Part shown: positions 1-6,429 of the stretch, piece after piece
Layout: each line of letters starts with the position of its first letter
Numbering within the stretch: the stretch's first letter is position 1
From: JBGOTP01 sp041476545
GTDB lineage: Bacteria > Acidobacteriota > Vicinamibacteria > Vicinamibacterales > CAVVIG01
Assembly (NCBI GenBank): GCA_041476545.1
Contig: JBGOTP010000259.1
Coordinates: 1 to 7,751 of the forward strand
Length of the DNA: 7,751 nt
Direction: 5' to 3'
The notes under the pieces: generated by a model
Told to the model about the DNA's origin: nothing
The model's database searches: none
What the model saw: only the letters and a program-made list of their open reading frames with translations
Translations under genes and position numbers: made by a program

Positions 1-324
1 AAACCCGCTGACGGCCGGGCTGTGCGGATCCCCTTCGCGATCGGCGAAGCGGTGGTGATTCACGTGATGTCCGGCCCACCAGAGCGGCCCCTTCTGCATC
101 GCCGACGCCGCGATGAACGTCCAGACGAACCGCGCGGCGCGATTCATCTGAAACGCCCGATGGGCAAAGTAGCGATGATAGGCGAGCGTCAGTCCGACCG
201 CGCGAATGAAGTGAGCCGTGGCCCACAGGGCCACGAAGCGCCAGTCGAACGGGACGACGAAAACGAGCAGCGCGGATACCTGGACCGTCCAGAAGATCGA
301 TGCCGCCAGAGTCTTGATAGTCAA
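1..324 (-). CDS. Acyl-CoA/fatty acid desaturase, N-terminal part (cut by window edge)
   Basis: This is the first 108 residues of a membrane di-iron fatty-acid desaturase, which puts a double bond into acyl chains and so changes membrane fluidity. Two of the three family histidine boxes are visible: HRYFAH (H50 and H55) and HHVNHH (H87, H90, H91). The second sits in the characteristic context KGPLWWAGHH...GDPHSP. A hydrophobic segment lies at about residues 5-25, with a second at 30-48 leading into the first box. The frame is closed upstream by the permease stop at 328-330, so the start must be downstream of it. The TTG at 322-324 is the first candidate and has a purine-rich GAGAGAG (334-340, minus strand) 9 bp ahead. 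The third His box and C-terminus lie beyond the window. The 3 bp gap from the permease implies co-transcription. The family call is firm; the substrate (acyl-CoA or acyl-lipid) is not determinable. Confidence 0.9.
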   Translation of the reverse strand, partial: MTIKTLAASIFWTVQVSALLVFVVPFDWRFVALWATAHFIRAVGLTLAYHRYFAHRAFQMNRAARFVWTFIAASAMQKGPLWWAGHHVNHHRFADREGDPHSPAVSGF

Positions 325-327
325 CGG

Positions 328-1500
328 TCAGATCTCTCTCAGGGCACGAGCAATGGGAATCCGCGCTGCCCCGATAGCGGGCAGGAGGCCACCGGCTGCG
401 CCCATCAGCGCGGCAAACAGAAGTCCGGCCCCGAGGAGCGCCGGAGTGATGCGGAACTTGAATGCGACTTCACTGAAACTGGTCATGTTCGTGGTCCCCG
501 TCGACAGACCATGAACAGGCAGCGCCAGCAGACACCCCACGACGCCGCCGACAAGCGCGAGCGTGACCGACTCCACGAGAAACGCCACGACGATCTTCAC
601 CCGTGAGAAGCCGAGCGCCCGCAGTGTCCCGATCTCCCGGGTACGGTACGCGACCGCGGCGTACATGGTGTTCATGGCCCCGAACACGGCGCCGACCGCC
701 AGGATGATGGTCACGAAGGTGCCAAACACCCGGATGACGGTGGTCATGACACGCGACTGCTCCGCGTAGAAGTCTATTTCGCGCTGCGGCCGAAGATCCA
801 GACGCGGATCGCCCGCGATGGTGGCTTCGAAGGATTCGAACGCTGAAGGGTCCGTGAGCTTGACCGTCACGGACTGGTAACTGTTGCGCTGAAACGCCGG
901 AATCATCAGCTCGACATCGCCCCAGACCTCCGATTCAAACGCCGCGTCGTCGGCCGTGAAGATGCCGACGACCTTCCAGATCTGGCTGGCGAAACGGACG
1001 TCGCTGCCAAGGGTCACGCCCTGGAATCGGCCGACGGCGAGCCGCCCGACGTTGATCTCGCGGGTCCCGGGCGTCAGCGGTCGCCCCTCCACGAACTTGA
1101 GGGACTCCCGCACCTGAAAGGCGCGCGGCCCCACGCCGCGCACCGGCACGTTCGCCGGGTCGTTGTTGGATATGCGTGGCAGCGAAATGATCACGACGAG
1201 TTCCGGCGAGGCCAGCGGCTGACCGTCGGCGCCGCGCGCCACCTGCGGCAGGCTTTCGATGAGCTGTAACTGCGAGCGGGCGACGTTGCTGACGTTTTCG
1301 GCGGTCGCGCCTTTTCGCAGCACGATCGCGTTCTGCCGCGACCCGCTCGCGACGAGCGTCTTCTGAAAGCCCTGCGCGATCGCCAGCGTCATCACGAACA
1401 CGGCGACGACCATGGCGATGCCCATCGCGGTCATCGCGGCGGTGCCCTTGCGGACGACCATGGAGCGCAGGTTGTAGTTACGGATCAGGCCCATGACCAC
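328..1500 (-). CDS. ABC exporter permease, FtsX/MacB-like (second permease)
   Basis: The 390-residue inner-membrane permease has the FtsX/MacB plan: one N-terminal membrane helix (about 22-44), a large extracytoplasmic domain (about 45-250), then three helices (about 253-277, 303-327, 352-375). The cytoplasmic coupling motif YRTREIGTLRALGFS follows helix 2, and the protein ends in the family-typical PAIGAARIPIARALREI. The stop is TGA 328-330. The reading frame opens at GTG 1498-1500, but ATG 1492-1494 (third codon) is equally good, since neither has a clear ribosome binding site. It follows the first permease by 11 bp, so the two probably form a heterodimer powered by the ATPase encoded upstream. 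Such systems (MacB, LolCDE, antimicrobial-peptide exporters) act mechanically on envelope substrates; the substrate here is unknown. Product confidence is high, exact start moderate. Confidence 0.93.
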   Translation of the reverse strand: MVMGLIRNYNLRSMVVRKGTAAMTAMGIAMVVAVFVMTLAIAQGFQKTLVASGSRQNAIVLRKGATAENVSNVARSQLQLIESLPQVARGADGQPLASPELVVIISLPRISNNDPANVPVRGVGPRAFQVRESLKFVEGRPLTPGTREINVGRLAVGRFQGVTLGSDVRFASQIWKVVGIFTADDAAFESEVWGDVELMIPAFQRNSYQSVTVKLTDPSAFESFEATIAGDPRLDLRPQREIDFYAEQSRVMTTVIRVFGTFVTIILAVGAVFGAMNTMYAAVAYRTREIGTLRALGFSRVKIVVAFLVESVTLALVGGVVGCLLALPVHGLSTGTTNMTSFSEVAFKFRITPALLGAGLLFAALMGAAGGLLPAIGAARIPIARALREI

Positions 1501-1511
1501 ATCATGTCAGA

Positions 1512-2666
1512 TCATGCCACCCGCCGCAGCGCATCCACGATTCTGAGCCGCGAGGCCGTCGTCGCAGGCACCATGCCGGCCAGCACCCCGATCATCGCGC
1601 TCAAGGCGACGCCAATGACCGCGTTCCGCGCGCTGACCCCGAAGGGAGGGATGAAACCGCCGCTCACGGGAAAATTGCGAGCGTCAACGATCGCCCAGGC
1701 GACTCCCGCGCCGATCACGCCTCCCAATACCGACATGAGCAGTCCCTCACCCGCCACCAGCAGAAAGATCGTCCGGGCCTGGAAGCCCAACGTGCGCATC
1801 ACGGCGATCTCGGTCGTGCGCTCGCGCACCGACATCGCCATCGTGTTGCCGGCCACAAACAGCGTTGTGAGCACGACCGCCAGCCCCACGCTGCCGAGCA
1901 GCAGATTCAGATTGCCGAACATGGACACGAACGAGCTCTGAAACTGTTTCTCGGTGTCGGTTTTCGTTTCGTACGGTGTGTTGGCGAACTTCTGATCGAT
2001 GGCCGTCGACACCTGCGCCGCCTGGTCCGGGTTACTGATCTCCGAGACGAACCATCCCATCATGCCCTTCTCGAGCGAACGCTCATCCGCGTACTTCCAG
2101 TGGAAGAACATGGACTGATTGTCCACGGCCGCGCCGGTTGACCTGTAGATGCCGCGGATGGTGAACGTGAAGTCCTCGGTGCCATACACCGGGATGCCGA
2201 CCTGCAGGACAATCCGGTCGGCGACGTGCCAGCCGAAGCGATCGGCGAGGCCGTCGCCAACGATGGCCCCCGTGCGATCCTCGAGGAACGCGCGCCGCGT
2301 GTCCGGCGGGAGCTCGACCTCGGGATACAGCCGCAGGTAGCTCTCGGCATCGACGGCAAACTGCCCGAAGAAGTTATTGGGATCCTTGTAGATGCCTCCG
2401 AACCAGTTCGCCCACGAGAGATCGCGAACGCCCGGGATGCTGCGAATCGTCTGGACGTGACTCGACGGCATCGAGAAGATGAGCGAGGTCGAACGAATCG
2501 TCACGATGCGCGTCGAGGAGCTGGCCTCGGCGGCGGCGTTGAAGCCGTCGAGAATGGCGCGAAGCGACGCGAACAGAAACACGGCGATGGCGACGCTCAA
2601 CACCGTCAGCGCCGTACGCCGCTTGCTCCGCCGCGCGCTCTTCAGAATCAGTCCAACCAGTTTCAT
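1512..2666 (-). CDS. ABC exporter permease, FtsX/MacB-like (first permease)
   Basis: The 384-residue permease has the same architecture as its downstream neighbour but a clearly divergent sequence. It has an N-terminal basic stretch (SARRSKRRTALT) leading into helix 1 (about 18-37), an extracytoplasmic MacB-like periplasmic-core domain (about 40-245), and helices at about 252-276, 300-325 and 347-368. The FtsX coupling motif VRERTTEIAVMRTLGF follows helix 2, and the C-terminus (PATTASRLRIVDALR) matches the family. The ATG at 2664-2666 lies 5 bp after the stop of the ATPase gene, inside a heptamer repeat tract (2666-2700); no strong Shine-Dalgarno is visible, so translation may be coupled. With the second permease it probably forms the membrane part of a MacB/LolCDE-like exporter. 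The different extracytoplasmic domains suggest distinct roles in a heterodimer, which is inference. Confidence 0.94.
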   Translation of the reverse strand: MKLVGLILKSARRSKRRTALTVLSVAIAVFLFASLRAILDGFNAAAEASSSTRIVTIRSTSLIFSMPSSHVQTIRSIPGVRDLSWANWFGGIYKDPNNFFGQFAVDAESYLRLYPEVELPPDTRRAFLEDRTGAIVGDGLADRFGWHVADRIVLQVGIPVYGTEDFTFTIRGIYRSTGAAVDNQSMFFHWKYADERSLEKGMMGWFVSEISNPDQAAQVSTAIDQKFANTPYETKTDTEKQFQSSFVSMFGNLNLLLGSVGLAVVLTTLFVAGNTMAMSVRERTTEIAVMRTLGFQARTIFLLVAGEGLLMSVLGGVIGAGVAWAIVDARNFPVSGGFIPPFGVSARNAVIGVALSAMIGVLAGMVPATTASRLRIVDALRRVA

Positions 2667-2700
2667 GACTTCTAACTTTGCACTTCCAACTTCTCACTTT
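2666..2700. repeat. Degenerate heptamer tandem repeat, five copies
   Basis: On the plus strand five consecutive 7-mers read TGACTTC, TAACTTT, GCACTTC, CAACTTC and TCACTTT; a sixth (CGACGAG) is decayed. The consensus is NNACTTY, or RAAGTNN on the minus strand. The tract covers the last codons and stop of the ATPase gene, the 5-bp gap and the first base of the permease ATG. Being AT-richer than its surroundings and with a period not divisible by 3, it is not explained by coding. Comparable heptamer repeats are known from cyanobacteria (STRR families); any relation is unproven. Confidence 0.75.
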
Positions 2701-3367
2701 CGACGAGCGTCCCCTTCTCCAGCAGCACCACGTGAGAGGCGCGCTCGGCGGCGTGCGGGTCGTGCGTCACCATCACGATCGTTTTCTTGAACTCCGTGTT
2801 GAGCCGCTGCAGCAGCAGGAGGACTTCCGCGGCCGATTTCGCGTCGAGATCCCCGGTCGGCTCGTCGGCGAGCAACAGCGTCGGATCCGTGACGACCGCG
2901 CGCGCGATGGCAACCCGCTGCTCCTGCCCGCCCGAGAGCTGCCGCGGGTAGTGCTTCGTCCGATCGCCGAGCCCGACGATGTCGAGCGCGGTCATGACGT
3001 GATCCCGGCGCTGCTTGCGTGAGAGGCTGGTCAGCAGCAGCGGCAGCTCGACGTTCTCGAACGCCGTCAGCACCGGAATCAGGTTGTAGAGCTGAAAGAT
3101 GAATCCGATATGGCGGGCGCGCCAGCCGGCCAGCGCGTGCTCGGACAGGCTGCTCGTTTCCGTGTCGCCGACGCGAATCGATCCGCGTGTCGGGCGATCG
3201 ATGCCGGCCAGCAGATTCAGGAGCGTCGACTTGCCGGATCCGGACGGCCCCATCAGCCCGAGGAAATCGCCCTCGGCGACCGACAGCGACACGGAATCGA
3301 GCACCGGTATCTCGATGGTGTCGCGGCGATACGTCTTGGTCACATCTCGAAGTTCAATGAGCGCCAT
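2672..3367 (-). CDS. ABC transporter ATP-binding protein, MacB/LolD type
   Basis: The 231-residue ATPase energises the two downstream permeases. All nucleotide-binding motifs are present: Walker A GPSGSGKST (40-48), Q-loop Gln92 in IFQLYNLIP, signature LSGGQ (144-148), Walker B LLLADEPTGDLD (164-175, catalytic Glu169) and the H-loop His202 in VTHDP. The FQ-x-NLIP and DEPTGDLD forms are typical of the LolD/MacB/FtsE branch. The signature continues EQR where QQR is usual, a mild variation. The ATG at 3365-3367 gives the normal family N-terminus (MALIELRDVTKTY); the frame stays open 80 codons further upstream, but that part overlaps the adaptor gene and does not resemble the family. The gene begins 22 bp after the adaptor stop. 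Its last codons (ESEKLEVQS) are encoded by a 7-bp tandem repeat, so the C-terminal tail is probably not conserved. Confidence 0.96.
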   Translation of the reverse strand: MALIELRDVTKTYRRDTIEIPVLDSVSLSVAEGDFLGLMGPSGSGKSTLLNLLAGIDRPTRGSIRVGDTETSSLSEHALAGWRARHIGFIFQLYNLIPVLTAFENVELPLLLTSLSRKQRRDHVMTALDIVGLGDRTKHYPRQLSGGQEQRVAIARAVVTDPTLLLADEPTGDLDAKSAAEVLLLLQRLNTEFKKTIVMVTHDPHAAERASHVVLLEKGTLVESEKLEVQS

Positions 3368-3389
3368 GCGCGAGTCCAGCCCTGCCTGA

Positions 3390-4721
3390 TTACTTTGTCT
3401 TGAGACGCACGCGCGTCCCGTCGGCCAGTCCGCCCGGGGGATTGACAACAACCGCTTCTCCCGGCGCCAGTCCACTTCGCACCTCGACCTGATCGATCCG
3501 CTCCGGCCCAAGCGTGACACCGCGATGAGCCGCTGTGCCAGACGCGGCGACCCAGACGGCTGGCTGTCCACCGAGTTCCACGAGCGCGCGCTTCGGGATG
3601 AGCACAACGGTCTCGGCAGGCGCGCCGGACCCCGTGTCCGCCGGCTGCCCTGCCCCTCGCGATCGCCGGCGCCTGGTGTCCTCTTCCGATCGCGGCTCCT
3701 GGAAGGTCACGCTCGCGCTCATCTCGGGTTTCACGTCGGCGTCAGCATTGAGGATGCTGACCCGCACCTCGACGATCGCCTTCGCGCGATCGGCAGACGG
3801 AAAGATCTCCCGAACGCGGCCGCGGTATTCACGGTCCTGATAGGCCTGGACCTTGACCGCCGCCGGCATTCCGCGCCGCAGCTTGGCGACGTTGTTCTCG
3901 TTCACTTCGGTCTGTACTTCGAGCTCGCGCAGGTCCGCGATCGTCGCAATCGCACCGCCCTCCCGCGCCGCCTGCCCCGCGACGCCGAACGGCGACACCG
4001 TCTCGCCAATCTCGGCGCGCTTCCTGATGACCACGCCGTCGAACGGTGCGCGCACGTTGGTATTCTCGATCGTCTCTTCAGCCACGCGCATCCGCGCCCG
4101 GGCCGACACGATCGCCGCCTCGGCCGATCTCACCCGCGCCGCGGAGACCAGCGCGGTCGCCTCGGCCGCCGACAGCACCGCGGCGGGCGCGATACCGTCG
4201 CGCGCGAGCGCCCGCTGACGATCGAGGTTCCGCGCGTCCTCGTCCCGCGCAGCCACGGCCTGCGCGAGCTGCGTCTCGGTTTCGGCAATGGTCGCGCGCG
4301 CCGCGGCAAGTTGCGCGTCGAGATCGGCGTGCTCGATCGTCGCCATTACTTCACCCGCGCGCACCCGCGTCCCCTCTTCGAACAGAAGCGTCTGAATCCG
4401 GCCTCCGGTCTTCACGCCGACATCGCTGCTGTGGCGCGCGACGATGTACCCGGTGGCGACGAGGACGGGCAGCGCCGCGGACGAGCCGTCTGCCGAGACG
4501 ACCCGGGTCGCCCGTACCGTCTCGACCTCAGGCGCTCGCCGTTCGGCCAGCGAGTCGCGCGCGGACGGATAGACGGCAGCCGCGACGGCGGCCAGCACGA
4601 CAACCGCCGCCCACTTCAGCCAGCGACGATGGGGCGCGGCCGCGCGATCGATGCGCAGTCTCGCCAGATCGCCGGCGGCCACCGGGCGTTCGTTCGAGGG
4701 AATTGACACGTGGGAAATCAA
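3390..4721 (-). CDS. Periplasmic adaptor subunit, HlyD/MacA-like membrane fusion protein
   Basis: The 443-residue adaptor would link the ABC exporter to an outer-membrane channel. It has a short cytoplasmic N-terminus and one membrane helix (about 33-51). The first half of the lipoyl-like domain (about 92-131, GGRIQTLLFEEGTRVRAGEV) is followed by a long Ala/Arg/Glu-rich coiled-coil hairpin (about 132-219). The second lipoyl half is NTNVRAPFDGVVIRKRAEIGETV (221-243, key residues RAPFDGVV), then beta-barrel and membrane-proximal domains run to the end. Unusually, residues 346-370 form an Arg- and Gly-rich low-complexity linker (TRRRRSRG...) between the beta-barrel and the final domain. The longest start is TTG 4719-4721, which has AGG about 8 bp upstream. 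GTG 4707-4709 would give a start at VSIPSNERP and is a serious alternative. No outer-membrane factor gene is visible in the window. Confidence 0.93.
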   Translation of the reverse strand: MISHVSIPSNERPVAAGDLARLRIDRAAAPHRRWLKWAAVVVLAAVAAAVYPSARDSLAERRAPEVETVRATRVVSADGSSAALPVLVATGYIVARHSSDVGVKTGGRIQTLLFEEGTRVRAGEVMATIEHADLDAQLAAARATIAETETQLAQAVAARDEDARNLDRQRALARDGIAPAAVLSAAEATALVSAARVRSAEAAIVSARARMRVAEETIENTNVRAPFDGVVIRKRAEIGETVSPFGVAGQAAREGGAIATIADLRELEVQTEVNENNVAKLRRGMPAAVKVQAYQDREYRGRVREIFPSADRAKAIVEVRVSILNADADVKPEMSASVTFQEPRSEEDTRRRRSRGAGQPADTGSGAPAETVVLIPKRALVELGGQPAVWVAASGTAAHRGVTLGPERIDQVEVRSGLAPGEAVVVNPPGGLADGTRVRLKTK

Positions 4722-4761
4722 CCGACGACCTGGCGATCGACTGTCTGCGATCTACCGAGGC

Positions 4762-4986
4762 CTAGCCTTCTTCTTCGTACTCTTCTTCTTCAGGCGGGCC
4801 CAGCCTCGTTGACGGGCGCAACGCTTCCCGGTAGTCGAAGATTGGCAGGTTCCGCACGTGCAGCGTCAGCGCACAGGCCGACGACTTTTCGTCAACGACG
4901 ACTGTGACGGGACTGCCCTCGACCCCCTCACGAAACGCGATGCGGCAACCGCAGGCGAGCCGAGCGTGCGTGAATCCCTTCAGCAT
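4762..4986 (-). CDS. Hypothetical small protein with CGC motif and acidic C-terminal tail
   Basis: I do not recognise this 74-residue protein. It begins MLKGFTHARLACGCRIAF and has three cysteines: Cys12 and Cys14 as a CxC pair, and Cys38. A mixed hydrophobic/polar middle (residues 25-50) could fold as beta strands, and the protein ends in the very acidic tail PPEEEEYEEEG (64-74). There is no signal peptide or membrane helix, so it is probably cytosolic. Support for a real gene: codons have strongly GC-rich third positions like the neighbours, it lies on the operon strand, and it fills the space between the thioredoxin stop (35 bp upstream) and the adaptor start (40 bp downstream). The ATG at 4984-4986 was chosen because starts further upstream overlap the thioredoxin gene. 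The only possible ribosome binding site, TTGGA, is weak. The CxC pair and the operon partners suggest metal or thiol chemistry, which is inference only. Confidence 0.68.
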   Translation of the reverse strand: MLKGFTHARLACGCRIAFREGVEGSPVTVVVDEKSSACALTLHVRNLPIFDYREALRPSTRLGPPEEEEYEEEG

Positions 4987-5021
4987 TCGGTCCAATATAT
5001 CACGGGGGTCGGCGGCGTGCG

Positions 5022-5612
5022 CTATAAGAGCGCCTTGATCTCGCGCTCGAACGTCTCCTTGGCGGCAAAACCCGCGTGGGTCGCGCACACCTTGCCGTCA
5101 CGAGAGATCAGCACGGTCGTCGGAATGCCCACAAGCGGGCCGTACGCGTCCTGCACGTCGTCGTGGCCGAGTCCCTGCAGCACCAGGTAGTTCATCTTCA
5201 GTTGTTTCACATAAGGCGCCAGCTGCTCGGGCGTGTCGTCCACCGAGACACCGATCACCTGAAGCCCGTCCTTCCCGTACTTGGCCTGGAACTCGATAAA
5301 GCCGGGAATCTCGATCTTGCAGGGTCCGCACCATGTCGCCCAGAAGTCGAGCAGGATGACCTTGCCCTTGTACTGCGACAGCGCGACGGATCGGCCGTCC
5401 ACGTCCTTCAGGGTGAAATCGAACCTGGCCGGCTTGGCGTCCGCGGGACAGGCGACCGCATCGGCGACATCCGTGTTCGCAGCCCCGGATCTGCCTGAAT
5501 TGGACGCGAGTGGCATGGGCTTGTCCAGCGCGCGCCACGGCATGTAGAAATTGACGGCGACCGCCGCAAGTGCGACGACCCCCACGGCCGCGACGGCCCA
5601 TCGAACGCGCAT
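5022..5612 (-). CDS. Membrane-anchored TlpA/ResA-like thioredoxin-fold protein
   Basis: The 196-residue thiol-disulfide oxidoreductase has an N-terminal membrane anchor (about residues 5-22) that places the catalytic domain outside the cytoplasmic membrane. The AhpC/TSA-Redoxin-type thioredoxin fold starts near residue 62 (FDFTLKDVDGRSVALSQYKG). The active site is WCGPC (Cys95 and Cys98) and the cis-proline is Pro164 in GIPTT. Two further cysteines, Cys55 just after the linker and Cys176 near the C-terminus, are not part of the active site. Length fits TlpA/ResA proteins. The ATG at 5610-5612 has a good Shine-Dalgarno, GGTGGAG (5619-5625, minus strand), 6 bp ahead; the frame continues open upstream into the anti-sigma gene, but that part looks like out-of-frame coding. 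It starts 25 bp after the anti-sigma stop. A likely role is reducing or exchanging disulfides in envelope proteins. Confidence 0.94.
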   Translation of the reverse strand: MRVRWAVAAVGVVALAAVAVNFYMPWRALDKPMPLASNSGRSGAANTDVADAVACPADAKPARFDFTLKDVDGRSVALSQYKGKVILLDFWATWCGPCKIEIPGFIEFQAKYGKDGLQVIGVSVDDTPEQLAPYVKQLKMNYLVLQGLGHDDVQDAYGPLVGIPTTVLISRDGKVCATHAGFAAKETFEREIKALL

Positions 5613-5618
5613 GGAACG

Positions 5619-5625
5619 CTCCACC
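5619..5625 (-). promoter_or_regulatory. Ribosome binding site of the thioredoxin gene (decides the start)
   Basis: GGTGGAG on the minus strand stands 6 bp before ATG 5612-5610. It is the clearest Shine-Dalgarno in the window and fixes the start at MRVRWAV rather than at codons further upstream that overlap the anti-sigma gene. Confidence 0.7.
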
Positions 5626-5637
5626 ACAGTCACACAA

Positions 5638-6429
5638 TCACCACACAGAGGTCCGGACAAACGAGGCCAGCCGAGCGACCGCCGATTTCTCTTCGCGAGC
5701 GACGAGGACGAACGTGCGATCGCCGACCGACCAGATCGTCGCTTCATGCCCCAACACGCTGACGACCCTGTCGGTGCCCGCGCTCCGCGGCAGCATGAAC
5801 AGCGAGACCGGCCGGCCATTGTGCCGGTACATGATGTGGGCGACGCGCCCTGCTCCATAGAGACAGGGACGCGATCCCACGAGTTCGAGCCCCTCGCGAC
5901 CGGGACTCTCGGGCAAGTGGGCCTGCCAGCCGAACCCCGAGGCCAGAGCGCTCTCAACCGCCGCGGATTCCTGGTGCGTGCCGAGGAGGCCGTTCAGCGC
6001 GAAGCATTTCACGTGATCGGCCGTCAGTTCAGCGGCCATCAGCCGGGACGATCGCGCGGTCAGCTGATAGAGAAACGCGCCGGCCACGATCAGCACGAGT
6101 GTCGCGGCGAGCGCCAGCGGCGCCAGGCGTGTGCGCCCGGATCCCGCGAACCACGGCCCGCGCAAGCGCCTCGCGCCACGGACGCCCGGCTGCGACCCCG
6201 GCAGTAACAATGTCCCGCACTTCGCGCGCAAGGCCTCCGGCGCCCGCTCGACATGGAGCGCGTCCTTGCGCGCGGCGAGAAGGCCGTGAACCGCCTGTTC
6301 GGCGGTCACGCGGGCGTGGCATGGAGCGCAGGCGCGCAGATGACGCTGCACCGCTTCGCGTTCGGCCGCGGTCAGCTCGCCGTCGACGTAGGGAGTCACG
6401 AGCGGGTCGATGGACGCGCAATCAGACAT
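5638..6429 (-). CDS. Membrane-anchored zinc-finger (zf-HC2, ZAS-type) anti-sigma factor
   Basis: The 263-residue protein probably holds the adjacent sigma factor inactive. The cytosolic N-terminal domain has the ZAS motif His30-x3-Cys34-x2-Cys37 (RHLRACAPCHAR), preceded by Cys4. The spacing Cys4/His30/Cys34/Cys37 equals Cys11/His37/Cys41/Cys44 of RsrA, the zinc and redox-switch residues of that protein. One membrane helix spans about residues 102-123. A C-terminal domain of about 140 residues, presumably periplasmic, holds two cysteines (Cys142 in DHVKCF and Cys189 in SRPCLYG) plus His139, His198, Met200 and His203. I recall similar C-terminal domains in other membrane anti-sigma factors but cannot name a family. 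The ATG at 6427-6429 overlaps the sigma stop as ATGTCTGA (8 bp), indicating translational coupling and matched levels of the pair. The anti-sigma role is well supported; the sensed signal is inferred. Confidence 0.92.
   Translation of the reverse strand: MSDCASIDPLVTPYVDGELTAAEREAVQRHLRACAPCHARVTAEQAVHGLLAARKDALHVERAPEALRAKCGTLLLPGSQPGVRGARRLRGPWFAGSGRTRLAPLALAATLVLIVAGAFLYQLTARSSRLMAAELTADHVKCFALNGLLGTHQESAAVESALASGFGWQAHLPESPGREGLELVGSRPCLYGAGRVAHIMYRHNGRPVSLFMLPRSAGTDRVVSVLGHEATIWSVGDRTFVLVAREEKSAVARLASFVRTSVW

Noticed and set aside
22..606. Plus-strand open frame of 194 codons opposite the desaturase and permease ends
   Set aside because: It spans two real minus-strand genes, has a highly charged low-complexity composition, and resembles no family.
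3368..3607. 80-residue N-terminal extension of the ATPase
   Set aside because: It overlaps the adaptor gene in another frame. The ABC fold starts normally at MALIELRDVT (ATG 3367).
3525..4706. Long plus-strand open frame (393 codons) opposite the adaptor gene
   Set aside because: It is antisense to a well-recognised HlyD-like gene, Arg/His/Pro-rich in composition, and typical of the open antisense frames that GC-rich coding DNA produces. It has no recognisable domain.
4765..4795. GAA-rich stretch as a simple-sequence repeat
   Set aside because: It is explained by the Glu-rich C-terminal tail of the small protein (GAA/GAG codons in frame) and needs no separate repeat call.
4987..5022. Possible promoter (TATATT at 4999-4994) ahead of the small acidic-tailed protein
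   Set aside because: No -35-like hexamer sits 16-18 bp upstream and the transcript would be almost leaderless. It is probably just an AT-rich gap within the operon.
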